35,407 nt of DNA, taken from Thermomucor indicae-seudaticae. Lineage: Eukaryota > Mucoromycota > Mucoromycetes > Mucorales > Lichtheimiaceae. Positions 8,851 to 19,192 of this stretch are shown here, in pieces (the stretch's first letter is position 1; every line of letters starts with the position of its first letter). The translations under genes and the position numbers were made by a program. The stretch lies in the NCBI GenBank assembly GCA_000787465.1, contig JSYX01000363.1:1-35407 (forward strand), read 5' to 3'. Under the pieces are notes generated by a model. That model worked only from the letters and a program-made list of their open reading frames with translations, was not told where the DNA came from and ran no database searches.

Positions 8851-9821
8851 CTATTGCGATGGTTCCGGCAACGAGTGCTTCGTTGCTCTTTCACTACGCA
8901 TGTCAGCCGGTTTCAATCCAATATCTGAAGCAAAATCCCAACCGATCATGTCCATTCCGTCTTTGGCATTGCGGTATACACTGCCGTGTCCATCCACGCG
9001 TTTCCACGTCACTGGCCCTGTTTTATCTTGCGTGAAAGGAAGAACAGGCCGTTAGAGAGAAAGGCGGGGAAAATCTCGTAACTGGCTTACCGTTAATCAG
9101 TTCCCTCATCTTTTGAGATAGCTTGCCATTGATTTCTGTTGTTCGTCGTTTGCAAGCTGGTCCTTTAACGCGTCATTACATCAAGAATGATGCTAAAATT
9201 AGAACATAATAGGCAAGTATCCGGGTTCGCCATTTGGAACCTCACCCGATGAGGTCGGCAGCTACTAACGTTCGATTAGCCCTGCTTAGTTTGATATTCG
9301 TTGCATAGGATAACGGGAGCTGGAATTACCTTGATAATGATGGCATCCTTCTTGGAAGATACTGTATAACCGTTTCTCTTTCATGGCCTTGTGACCTACT
9401 GTTGACCCTAAATCCGTACGAGTATCGAAAGCGACAAGCAGCGGAAATGGAGAACATGTTACGTTCTGAGCAAATTGGCAGGCTAAACGCTTTGTTGTCT
9501 TGGTTCTTCGGATGTACATAGTAACAGGGCGAAATCCATGCCCAAACCTTCACCCATTTCTGACAATACAGAAGAAACGTTGCGGCTCCATGGCTTACAG
9601 GCCTTCTGATATGCCATTGACTGGTATGCCTCAGAGTTGGCACCACTGTCCATCGCCGTTGCTTTTTCCTTTCGTTGCTCCTTCTGATTATCGCTCAAGG
9701 TCTTGTCGGCTTCTTTTAGGGCAGGGTTAGCGGGCACGCAATGCCTCGTACCGACCATGAACAAGAGCAACCGCAGACTAAACGGCTCATGCGGAAGTGA
9801 AGCAGCAGGATCAAGATGCAA
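8851..9821 (-). pseudogene. Uncharacterised fungal gene, probably decayed (several exons)
   Basis: Not recognised. The last two exons are good: 9162-9091 (containing CKRRTTEINGKLSQKMRELI) and 9026-8851 (containing VTWKRVDGHGSVYRNAKDG and GMDMIGWDFASDIGLKPADM), joined in frame by a GT-AG intron at 9027-9090 and ending in TAG at 8853-8851. Upstream, two coding-like stretches lie in different frames: SGANSEAYQSMAYQKACKPW to MGEGLGMDFALLLC (9821-9490) and FAQNVTCSPFPLLVAFDTR to KAMKEKRLYSIFQEG (about 9480-9340). The frame change between them near 9490-9510 has no clear intron, so a frameshift is likely. It sits beside the homing-endonuclease remnant in a gene-poor patch. It might be a mobile-element cargo gene, but that is only a guess. 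Confidence 0.4.
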
Positions 9822-10431
9822 AGCTGATCAAAGACGGACTTTTGTCTTTTTCTTATTCTGTTCCCTCAAGTACAAGATGGGTAAACGCGGTCCACAATTA
9901 CGAGCTTTTCTGTTTCCGTTTGGGAAAGACCATAGCATTTGTCTCGAATGAGATTCCGTTTCAACACCTCTGTTTATTTTGATTTGCCTGGGAACGGGAC
10001 GGTCGGATCATTCCGATCGGCTCAGAGAGTTCCCCGCTTCATTGTCGGGGATCGCCTTTGGATCAGGGCACTGAAACAGAGCCAGCCAACGATGTCCTGA
10101 TGTTGAGAACAAAAAAAGGAACTGTATTATTCTTTTGGCGACTGAAGTGGAGGCGCACTACGCATTATTCCTCTATAATGATTCATCGTAGCACGTCCAA
10201 CAAAAAAAGGTACAAGCTTTATATAACGATACTAGGTCTATCTGGACTGGGAGATGCGCGTGGCTAAAGCGTTCAAAAAGAAAATTTTCTACCTCATTTG
10301 TGGGACAGCTTCTGATTGCGTATGTTTCGTACTCGTAATATATCACTGTATATCTAGATTAAACTCGCGTTTCCATCGTTGTGCAGGTCTTTTTTTTTCC
10401 TTGGTGCTGTAGAGACGCGTTTGCTCCTACG
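9822..10431. other. Intergenic region upstream of the first DPBB gene
   Basis: No supported gene. AT-rich near 10330-10360 (TAATATATCACTGTATAT), about 75-100 bp before the ATG at 10432. This could hold the promoter of the secreted protein, but no clean TATA box is evident. Confidence 0.45.
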
Positions 10432-10882
10432 ATGCGATTCAGCCTTGTTTTCTTGATTGTCTGGATTCTTGGCGTCGCGGATGCCAGGCCTATTGGAAAG
10501 ACGTATCGGGGCCAAGCGACGTGGTTTGTGCCTTCGGTGAATGGCGGTTCAATGGGTGCCTGCGGGGAATACGAAGGAGACAACGACTACGTTGTAGCGA
10601 TGGTAATATACGCGACACGTCAGGTGGCAGCAGGACGACTATTTTACTGACCAAGATGGGGAGGGCGCAAAGAATGCCGTGCAATACGGTCCAACGACGC
10701 AGCAGAGTGGCTGGTGCTTCAAGAAGATCCGAATCCAGTCTGGCAACAATCACGTGGACGCGGTTGTCAAAGATGCTTGCCCTGAATGCCAATACGGCGA
10801 TCTGGACTTGACTCCTCCCGTGTTCGAAGCATTAGGTGATCTGGATACGGGTGTCATTCCTATCTACTGGTACGAAATCTGA
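10432..10882 (+). CDS. Secreted double-psi beta-barrel (expansin/RlpA-like) protein 1
   Basis: Two exons (10432-10602 and 10673-10882) give 126 residues. The N-terminus MRFSLVFLIVWILGVADA is a clear signal peptide. The mature part is a single double-psi beta-barrel domain: GQATWFVPSVNGGSMGACG, then VVAM, QYG, W-C, then VKDACPECQYGDLDLTPPVF. The DACPxC-DLDLxPxxF block is characteristic of barwin/RlpA-like fungal secreted proteins. The catalytic chemistry of this group is usually absent or unproven; members act in wall loosening or as protease inhibitors, so function is open. The intron acceptor CGCAAAG|AAT was chosen because it is the only one that restores the DPBB frame and puts the junction exactly where the second copy (12277-12864) has its intron. 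No second intron is present, unlike the paralogue. Confidence 0.82.
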
Positions 10883-12120
10883 AAACCATGTCAATATAAA
10901 CCGTGTCCACTACACCGATTCGCGTTCGGAAAACTTTTTCTGCGGCGCTTCAAGACGAGATGCTCCGCCTATTGTTTATGAAAAAGTTCCATCCTTTTCT
11001 TTAAGCCCATCCTTTATCTTTTCTTTTTCCTGCCATGCATGCCAAAGAAAAAGGTCTGAAATGGTCGAGCTTATTAGATTTGTAACAAACTTTGCATGGC
11101 GTTGCTGGTGCGTTCAATGAGCTCTATCGGAAAGCGTATCTAGATGTACGCATGAAGGCTCTCTACAGCAAACGTACGAGCCGGAAGGACATGACGGTTT
11201 TGGTTCATTGGAGAGAGAGACGGAAACGAATAAACTCACGAAGGAAAAGACGGGTTCACACCCTATACGTCAGCGGGAAAAAAACGACGATTGGCTATAC
11301 AACTCAAGGAGTTGCTTATGCAGCCCCCCTCCCTTTCGGTAAATCTTTAATGCAGTAGAGGGATCCACTAGGACATTTCTAAACCGTTGCTCAATTGCGA
11401 GACAACGAACAATTTCTGTTACGACTCTTTGATGTATCGAGGAAATTGTAAGCAACAAACTATTGATAGTAGCTTCTACTGCCCCCTCCTCCCTACTAAC
11501 ACAACAAGCTTATCCGTGCAGCAACGTCGTTTCCATTCCTTGCTATCCACTTTCCGAGAGCAACGTAAAGACAAGATTTTCACTGGAATAAAATTCAGGC
11601 TCTTCGTATCGAAGGAAAAAAAACTCCTGTGCTACAATGCGGAGGCTGTGTTACGGACCGTGGATCCAGCTTGTACATATAGTAGCCAAGATAACCCATC
11701 TTTGCTAGTCGTTCCATCTAAAGACAGAACTTTTGGAAAAAAAGGGTTGATGTCTGAGATAGGGGCGCTGTAGGTCACTGCATTCCGGGATGCAGTCTAC
11801 CCTACGAATAGCAATGGACTCAGAATTACGCATCTCTGTCGTTTGATGCAGGTGCACAGGCAAGCGATTCTGTATAACTCAGCAAAAAGAAAACAAATGG
11901 ACGTACAGCTTTCTATACGCAGGTGACTTTAAACGTTCTGTACAAAATGCCGTGAAATGCGTGCTGGCTTGCCAAGAGCGCATCTCTCTCTCTGTGTCTC
12001 TTTTTTTATCCTTGTCCATACAAGGTGTTGCTGGTTGATAACTCCGGAGCAACAAGTCCGAAACTCTAAATTCCAACCTCGCAAAAGGTTTTTGGCAACA
12101 GCCGATGCAGAGGCGGGAAA

Positions 12121-12140
12121 GAGAGAGAGAGAGAGAGAGA
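12121..12140. repeat. (GA)10 microsatellite
   Basis: Ten GA units, about 60-75 bp upstream of the TATA box of the second DPBB gene. GA tracts are common near fungal promoters; no specific factor is inferred. Confidence 0.9.
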
Positions 12141-12144
12141 AGTC

Positions 12145-12163
12145 AAGGGGGTTTCGCCCCCTT
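12145..12163. promoter_or_regulatory. Perfect 7-bp inverted repeat upstream of DPBB gene 2
   Basis: AAGGGGG, five-base spacer TTTCG, CCCCCTT. It lies 34 bp before the TATA box. The C/G-run core resembles the C4/G4 stress-response type element bound by Msn2-like zinc fingers, in inverted pair form; that link is an inference. Confidence 0.35.
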
Positions 12164-12197
12164 TGTACATTGCAAAAACTCCTTGCCACCCAGTGTT

Positions 12198-12207
12198 GTA
12201 TATAAAA
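12198..12207 (+). promoter_or_regulatory. TATA box of DPBB gene 2
   Basis: GTATATAAAA about 70 bp before the ATG, followed by a pyrimidine-rich leader (TTTTTTCCCTCTGTTTTCTCTT) typical of a strongly expressed fungal gene. Confidence 0.7.
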
Positions 12208-12276
12208 CTGCAACTTTTTTCCCTCTGTTTTCTCTTTGCTCTTGATTTCTTCGCATTACATTAAAGAGAGAGAGTC

Positions 12277-12864
12277 ATGATCTATAATCGAGTGTTTTTT
12301 GCGATTTGTTTCCTACTATTCGCTGTTTCGGCTTTCGGACTGCCGGTCGAGAAACGCGGAGGGCACAACAACGGAGGACTCGTCGATGCTCTGTTTGACG
12401 GCCCTTTCGATGGGAGTGCGACGTTCTTCCATCCTGAGACCGAGGGTGGTTCACAAGGTTCTTGCGGACCAAGAGAAGATGATGATAGTCCTATCGTTGC
12501 TCTGGCAAGTATAAGTTGGGGGGGAGGGGAGGCGACCTGACTGACTGACTGACTGACTGTTCTACTTGCAGAACCTTCACCAATATGGCAACGCGAACAG
12601 CATAAGCAAGTGGTGCAACAAAAAGATCCTTATCAAACACAACGGTAAATCGACGGTCGCGACCATCACGGATGCCTGTCCCGGCTGTGGCAAAAGTAAG
12701 CGAATGAATTTTTAACAAGGGCAAAGGAAGATGACTGATAAAGTCTACATCTAGACTCACTCGACCTTACACCTTCTCTGTTTGCAATGCTTGATGACCT
12801 GAATAAGGGCGTGATTGACATTGTTTGGTGTGTTCTCGGCACCAAGGGCTGTAAAAAAGACTAG
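12277..12864 (+). CDS. Secreted double-psi beta-barrel (expansin/RlpA-like) protein 2
   Basis: Three exons (12277-12504, 12572-12695, 12755-12864) give 153 residues. Signal peptide MIYNRVFFAICFLLFAVSAFG is followed by LPVEKR, a likely Kex2 (Lys-Arg) processing site, so it may be released from a short pro-region. The DPBB domain has FDGSATFFHPETEGGSQGSC, PIVALNLHQYGN, K-W-C, ATITDACPGCGKNSLDLTP and a final WCVLGTKGCKKD with two extra cysteines. It is a divergent copy of the gene at 10432-10882. The first intron (12505-12571) has a GC donor (CTG|GCAAGT) and contains a GACT tandem repeat; its position matches the GT-AG intron of copy 1. The gene has a clean TATA promoter. Secreted, wall-associated or apoplastic action is inferred from the family. 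Confidence 0.88.
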
Positions 12865-13260
12865 GATCTATATTGTAATTTTTTCTTCTTCATACTACTT
12901 TGATACCATAATTCTTCTACATTCAGTGAAACTCTGTCGTTAATGTATCCATTACAACTTGTAAAAAAAGGGCCATTTTCAAAAAAGGTTTTTTTCTTTT
13001 TGAGACTTTCATTGTCAAATGACTAATCAACTGTCTTACAAAGCGTGAAATTCAAAAGACTTTTTCCCTAGAATAGACGGTTTCTTTGTCTGCTTACGGA
13101 AGCATTTACCTCCGGAGACATGTATATCAAAGCCGATGATCTATCCGCTGAATCTCTGAGTATTATGGCACGGAAGCGGGGATCAACAAGATCTTGTGCC
13201 ACCCGACTTCAGTTAAGGAGTTTAAAGGGTTCCCAAAGTGACCGAGGACAGTGAGGATTC
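12865..13260. other. Spacer between DPBB gene 2 and the mitochondrial carrier
   Basis: AT-rich 3' flank (several poly-A/T runs near 12870-13010), then the carrier's upstream region. No gene seen. Confidence 0.5.
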
Positions 13261-14569
13261 ATGTCGAGAGAAATTTCGCATTCAACAGCGAATGCCAACT
13301 TGGACGACCAGTCGCTCTACAACCGTTTCCGTGGGTTTGCAGCTGGTGTTGCATCTGGCATAACCAAGCTGGCCGTCGGTCATCCTTTCGGTAAATGATC
13401 GTTCCCGCCTTTATACAAGAGAACGGGAATGGTTCGAGTGTGCCGATTTATAAAATTAATTGGTTAAAGGATAAAAGACACTGTCAAGGTCAGGCTTCAG
13501 ACGTCAAGAAAACAGGACGGTCGGTTCAAAGGACCCCTGGATTGCTTGGTCAAGACTGTGCGAAGAGAAGGATTCAGGGCGCTCTATAAAGGTGCGACGC
13601 CGCCCTTGATCGGGTGGATGTTTATGGACAGCATCATGTAAGAAAGAGAAAAAAAAGACGTTCGTCATGCTGAATGATACCCCTAACCCACGGATCGAAA
13701 AAAACCAGGCTCGGAACGCTGCATAATGCACGCATGCTTCAGCAGTCTTGGAACGGCGACAAGCCACTGACGCCATTCCAGCATGGTTTGGCTGGTCTGG
13801 CTGGAGGTATTACTGTGTCTTTTGTTGCGACACCGGTGGAACAGGTTAAGGCGAGGCTGCAAGTCCAGTACGACGCGGCGACCAAGGTGTATACGGGGCC
13901 GATTCACTGTGCGACTCAATTGGTAAGTGTATTATCCGCTCAAGGGAAAAGAAAGCCACGTTTCTGATAGGGGTGTGAGTTAGGTGCGTAATAATGGAAT
14001 GACGGCGCTGTGGACAGGTCTGTTGCCGACGATGCTCTTTCGAAGCTGGTTTTTCGTTTTCTGGGGATCATACGACGTAAGCCATTGACAAAAAGTCAAT
14101 GTAGAAAAAAGGCGCTAAAGGTCTTGTGTTAGATATTTACTAGACAACTTAAAAACATGAACTTTTCCGATGGGAGCGTCACGTTTATAGCCGGCGGTCT
14201 GAGCGCCACTGCATTCTGGCTGGGGGCTTTCCCTGCTGGTAAATAAACGCAGAGAGAAAGAAAAAGGAGAGAGTTGGCAAAGAGATACTTAGAAAGGATT
14301 TAGATGCGGTCAAGAACCGGTACATGACGCAACCCGATGTTCAACCACGACGATATCCCACAGCATGGTCTGTTGCTCAACATATGTATCGTACGGATGG
14401 TATAAGAAGCTTCTATCGAGGTAATCATAGAGAACGTTCCGCAGAGGTGGTGCTTGTGCCGTCTGATCGTGGTAAGTCTTTAGGATTCTTACCATCTTTC
14501 CTGCGTGCGTTTCCAACGAATGCGTCGGCCGTCTTTGTGTTTGAAACAGTCATGAGGATTCTCAAGTAG
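13261..14569 (+). CDS. Mitochondrial carrier family (SLC25) protein
   Basis: Seven exons (13261-13390, 13478-13637, 13709-13922, 13984-14076, 14133-14238, 14304-14420, 14484-14569) give 301 residues, the normal carrier length. All three mitochondrial-carrier repeats are present with signatures PFDTVKVRLQ, PVEQVKARLQ and PADAVKNRYM (P-x-[DE]-x-x-K), and each repeat has the following Gly-rich G-L/F-R/T-A-L-Y/W element (GFRALYKGATPPLIG, GMTALWTGLLPTMLFR, GIRSFYRG). It spans the inner mitochondrial membrane with six helices. The first two repeats resemble the carnitine/acylcarnitine-Ymc branch, but the third signature (Ala-Asp-Ala-Val) is divergent, so I do not assign a substrate. Confidence 0.92.
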
Positions 14570-15758
14570 ACAGAATGTTCAATTTCGCTTTATTTGTATC
14601 CATGTACATAAACCGTCAGGAACCTTCAAAAGATGTTAGAGAGAGCATTCGTTTGAACTCCAGATATTGCGCTTGAATCCGTACAGTAATTCTCTGAAAG
14701 ACTCTTTGGAACGACAATGGGTAGCAGGTTAAAGTGTAGCCGTTCCGGGGAACAACATCGATACAACAAGTGGGCAGGTAACGACACACGTTAATACGTC
14801 CTGCGCAAAGCACTTGTGCATTCTATGTGAAACGTCATCAATTGCACAAGTAGATACTGATTCATTGTCTGGTGACTGGGATCGTCGTGATTGTGTCTTG
14901 AACAATGAAGAAAGAAAGGAGGCGGGGAGTCATTCTTTCGGGCTAATAAGAAAGAACTAGGGATGTGCGTGTGATATGAGCAGCAAGAGACTGTGTGGTC
15001 CACAGAGTTAATGAATGCCCTGCAAACCCAAGATATATCAAGGACATCAAGCGATAGATTAAACGCTTCCCCCGCCCCTTGGTTAATTCCGTGGCTCTTA
15101 TGAAGGGTAAACAACCCAAATTTTATGCATGTTCACCTGTTGTTGCAGATTACTATCTCGATAGATCCAAAAATGTAAAGTCCATGTGGGTGCATTGTTC
15201 GTTGTCAAAATCTTTTGACAGGAAAAGTTCGAGGCATAATAGATGGGTTGACTCATGGTTATGAGTGCGCGATTTAGGTGCTTGTTTAACATTCGTTCTG
15301 GAACGTGCGTGAGAAAAAGTGCACGCACGTGTGTGTATGTGTATCTGCAATTTGGCATATGGGTAAAGAGATCCGGGCTTTGGGGTCATAGCGCACCCAG
15401 TATAGGGGATTTCGCACATACACACCCATAGTGCCCCGTGCTCTCCCAAACGGGGCTGCCTAAATTGGTTTAATGTTCAAGCATGACGGTTGTGCCAGGG
15501 TCCTGCAATCTACGGGAGAAACATCGGTCGGTGGTCAGAGAGAAAAAAAGGAATCGTTCTCCATCGGTCAGACCAACGTTTTCGGGGGGGGAATCTCGAT
15601 CATCAAGTGTCAGGGGATGTCCTCCTAATACGCAAAAGATAATGGGCTAAAGAAAGGGGGAATGGATGATTTAAATACGCGACGATTTCATTCTCTTTCG
15701 TCAGCTTATTATTGCTTTCTCTCTTTTCTTCATCCATTCCATTCTTTTTTGCTCTAAT
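14570..15758. other. 1.2-kb intergenic region
   Basis: No supported gene on either strand. Open frames here (for example 14791-15114 minus) lack domains. The 15660-15758 part has TTTAAATAC followed by a CT-rich leader and looks like the promoter of the Ser/Thr-rich ORF. Confidence 0.5.
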
Positions 15759-16229
15759 ATGACACGAATTCAATTTAACCAAGGCGTCATGATGTTATCC
15801 AGTTTTGATCCATCCTCAAACCAAGTCGAGACTCGTATCCTGAGTCTGCCAGATCCACCTGTCCTTGAATCACTCGAACACTTGTTTACCTCCTCCTCCT
15901 CCTCATCATCATATACTATCACCGATGATTCTGATTCTTCTTCGTTAATGATACCTCGAAAGAGATACACACCAAGCATAATAACAACAACCACCGCCAC
16001 CACTACTACTACTACGACAGCCGAACCTCGTCGATCACTTTCAAGACGCAGTTTATCGCGTGCTCTCCGCTCGTTTACAGGCCTTCTTCAATCCAAACGG
16101 AGATGCTGGCGCACCGGAACTTGGATCACGGATATGCCGACATCCAGCGAGTCCGCGCGAAAGAACAGCGTTTTGCGACGTCGTGCTCCTGAGGCTTGGT
16201 GGGCGGCGTCTCCGCCGCTCTACTGCTAA
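15759..16229 (+). CDS. Ser/Thr-rich hypothetical protein (3' structure uncertain)
   Basis: Open from ATG 15759, preceded by TTTAAATAC and a long CT-rich leader, which supports a real start. It encodes MTRIQFNQGVMMLSSFD, poly-Ser, acidic, then poly-Thr and a basic RRSLSRRSLSRALRSF stretch. From about 16075 another frame (+1) looks more protein-like: QTEMLAHRNLDHGYADIQRV then RAKEQRFATSCS ending in TGA at about 16192. A CGTTTACAG acceptor at 16081 fits such a switch, but I found no donor in the matching phase. So the C-terminal part may be misread here. No known domain; likely largely disordered. Confidence 0.5.
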   Translation: MTRIQFNQGVMMLSSFDPSSNQVETRILSLPDPPVLESLEHLFTSSSSSSSYTITDDSDSSSLMIPRKRYTPSIITTTTATTTTTTTAEPRRSLSRRSLSRALRSFTGLLQSKRRCWRTGTWITDMPTSSESARKNSVLRRRAPEAWWAASPPLYC

Positions 16230-16430
16230 GCCCCTCCCCCGGACAATACGACTTACCCGATTCCCTTTTTTTACCTAATGTAGCTATCCTGTAGATGTAT
16301 CAACCTCCCTTCCAAGTGCCTTTTAACGTTTGAAACGATAAAACCTATTTACTAATCCTATATACATATACAATACGAATGACGATGATGGAGAAGAAGC
16401 TTGGGGATGAGGATATTGAGTAGGCGAGAA

Positions 16431-17694
16431 TTAGGATGATGAAAGCAGTAGACTTGTACGTTCATTGGGTTCATCGGCTTGCCATTTGAGGTGATTCCGA
16501 ATCTTTGGAGGTGCCAAACCGGGCTGCCACGAGATGACAAGCACGCCTCCGACGAGAATCGCGATTCCCAGCAGGACTGCTACCATTTGCCACCAAAACA
16601 AGCGCTCCCACTGATCGTAATAGACCAGACCATTGAACAGACAGGACACATTAAACGAACAAAAGTTCAGGGGAACAAGGATGATGGTGTCACAGAGCTG
16701 GACGCCTCGATTCAGATAATAAAGCTAATACAATGTACGAAAAAAAACAATGAATCGCCCTCTTTGTTCTCTCTCTCCTCTGGTAACCTGAAGAACGAAC
16801 ATACCTGCAGCACAGCCGTGAATAGGAGAGCAAGAACAAGAACCCAGGTTAACGGGTATACGAATTGATTATCGTGATGAAAGACCGACAGGATCAAGAG
16901 CTCCAGCCCACTTTTTGCAAACAGCATGGCCTGACTGCTGATATTGGCTCCCAAAACACCGTAGCTGTTTACCAGCGGAATCAGCGACTTTGTCCGCTCC
17001 TTTCCGTCCGGTCTTTATTGCCATACCTGATGCCGAGCCACATTTTCCATTCCGGACGAATCCGAATGTAGCGATTGACGGTGGCGGTGGAAGGATGATT
17101 CAGTCCGTATTCCAAAACATGCGTCGTTAATAAGCCGAGACCGGTGCAGATTTCGACGATGGCGAAATACACGATAAACGCCGGTCGCTTGTAGAGCCGG
17201 ATTAGATCTTGGAGTGTATGGTTGGGTTCTGGTACGACACCGAAGCCAGCTACGAGCATTGCACCCAGAACAATAAGCATGGTACCTATTGTAATATTTT
17301 GTATCGTAAATATCCGCCCCGTTGAGAGAGAGACAGTGCGTGCGTGTAGATAAAAAAAGGTACCCAGTATGGTTCTCATCGTGAATGGATCGCCCAGGAC
17401 GAGTTTCGCGAAAATAGCGTTAAAGACAAGGCCAATGGCGCCCACGGGGGCTAGAATGACGATGGGCAGGTAGCCAATGGTGCATGTGGAGCCGACGATA
17501 TTGCTGAGGGTATAAATGAGGAATCCGAACAGCCACAGCGGGCGTTTGTAGAGCGGTTTTGGGTCATTCGCGGGCTGGTCCAGATGAGACCGGCGCTGGA
17601 GCGATATGCCGAACGCTTGGGTCATGCTGGCCATCAGCGCCATCGCAAGGGGTCCCCATGCTTGTTGGTCGTCTATCGCGATCGTAGTAACCAT
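16431..17694 (-). CDS. NIPA-type (DUF803) magnesium/cation transporter
   Basis: Four exons (17694-17364, 17285-17027, 16964-16805, 16724-16431) give 347 residues. It matches the NIPA family (PF05653): a multi-helix membrane protein of the drug/metabolite transporter superfamily. Visible blocks are GSTCTIGYLPIVILAPVGAI, FAKLVLGDPFTMRTILGT, MLIVLGAMLVAGFGVVPEP, YGVLGANISSQAMLFAKSG and QWERLFWWQMVAVLLGIAI. About nine hydrophobic segments. NIPA proteins in animals move Mg2+; fungal members are mostly untested, so substrate is family-based. The exon joins restore the conserved GTMLIVLGAML and YGVLGAN blocks, which fixes introns 17286-17363 and 16965-17026. Confidence 0.9.
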
Positions 17695-17844
17695 GCAAAA
17701 TAAGAAAGAAAAGAAAGTGGGGGTGGGATCTCTCCGCAAATAATATTGTCCACGAGGTACCAAAAACGCCCACCCCCCTCCCCCGATTTTTTTTTCCAGA
17801 ATAATGGGTTCATGATTACTTGTATTGCCGATTGTTTTATATAG

Positions 17845-17861
17845 ATATATATATATATATA
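17845..17861. repeat. (AT)n microsatellite
   Basis: About eight AT units in the 184-bp gap between the NIPA gene and the 3' end of the acidic-protein gene. Confidence 0.85.
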
Positions 17862-17878
17862 CATCTTTTTTTCTTCTT

Positions 17879-19192
17879 TCAGACGGTATCTAAAGGTTTG
17901 ATTTCCCATCGTAAGCGTGACTCTCGTCTGCCGGCGCCACGGATAAAGGGATCCTTGCGTCGTGGTAAAAAGCCCCGAGGCTTCAGGGGACTCAAGAGCT
18001 TGCGTGCCCTCATCATGTTGAGCTCTGACGATATCATCCGCAAATGATCCGGATTCGATCGGGTATCTCGAGTGTAGGTGTTTGTTTCGGGATTGAAGCG
18101 AGGCTGCGTGGTGGCTTCCGACCGCCGTCGTTGGGAGACCGGTCGTCGGGGTGCTGGTGGCATGGGGATAAAACCGTCCTTTTTGCTGGGTCGGCTGCTA
18201 GGTAGGGACGAGGATGGTGTCGATAAAGGCGTTGTTGATGAGGAAGACAGATTCAGTGACCGTCGCAACTGAGCAATGGTTTGCATCAGTCCCAGTTGGT
18301 GCATGTTTCGTGAATGACGGGGAGGCGATGATGACATGACATAGGACGCTGTGGTGGACGTCGAGGGTGTTTGAGACTTTGAAAAGGATGAGATCGAGTG
18401 GCGACGGACAAGTCCTTTATGATGATGGTGGTGGCCTGTGAGGGTTTTGTTCAAGCTCTTGTGTTCGTCGTCATCATCTTCGTCATCCTCGTCCTCTTCT
18501 TCTTCTTCCTCCTCTCCATCACTCTTCCAGTTTGGATAGACTCGTCGTTGTACACCGTTGGTCGTGAACTCTTCTTCGTCGTCGTCGTCTTCTTCGTCTT
18601 CTTCCGAGCCCGCCTCATCCACCGTCTGGACATCCGTGACGGAGGATGATGATGCGGGTATCGCGTGACTCTTTCCCTTTCCTGGGTCATCCGGCTGATC
18701 CAAGGCGGCTGCTCCCGGGTCACTCAACGAGGGCGGCGGCATATGCAGTGGCAAGACTTCGGTAAAGAAATCACCCGATAAAAAGTTGCGAAGAGGTGAT
18801 TTACTTATCTAGGATGTTTGAGCTATACAATGGGCCCCCAAGGGTGTGTGGGTTGTTGATAGACTCACCAGCTCTTCTTCGTCTGGCAAGCTTTCTTTAC
18901 TGTCGACGACAATCCAGTCTTCGACATGGGACATGCGACGCATTGGCTTCTGTTGGTCCGATTCGGCGGACGACGACGACGACTGACTGGGTGTTTTCCT
19001 TTGCGTCCGTTGCTGCTGCTGCTGCCTGGTCTTTTTCTTGCGCTTTTTGGGTAACGGTGGAATGGCCCCGTATGGTTTAGGTGCCTGGGCAGCGAGCTGC
19101 TTTAGGTACTCCTTGTACGAAGACGGCTGCATCTCACCCATGGCAGCAAGGGGGGGTTGGTTGAGAGCGGAAATGGAGAGTACGGTGGGCAT
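17879..19192 (-). CDS. Acidic, largely disordered hypothetical protein
   Basis: Two exons (19192-18869, 18808-17879) give 417 residues. Exon 1 carries KPYGAIPPLPKKRKKK (nuclear-localisation-like), poly-Gln, poly-Ser and EDWIVVDSKESLPDEEEL. The junction reads into ISKSPLRNFLSGDFFTEVLP, the only part that looks folded. Then come two long Asp/Glu tracts (about residues 170-230), a His run, RRHSISSFSKSQTPST, Pro/Arg-rich sequence, and a basic tail ending RLRWEIKPLDTV. No recognised domain. Basic-then-acidic composition suggests a nuclear or nucleolar regulatory protein, but that is inference from composition. The ATG at 19192 is the first in the open frame. Confidence 0.75.

Larger units (their letters stand above)
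10883..12197. other. 1.3-kb spacer between the two DPBB genes
   Basis: No supported gene. Open frames such as 11387-11773 (+) have no domain, no clear start context and ordinary length for chance. The downstream end holds a (GA)n tract and a GC-rich hairpin before the TATA box of the second DPBB gene. Confidence 0.5.

Noticed and set aside
9230..9290. Possible tRNA (GTTCGATTAGCC-like T-loop)
   Set aside because: No acceptor-stem pairing or anticodon arm could be folded around it.
11387..11773. 128-codon plus-strand open frame between the DPBB genes
   Set aside because: No domain, no promoter or intron signals, and composition consistent with chance.
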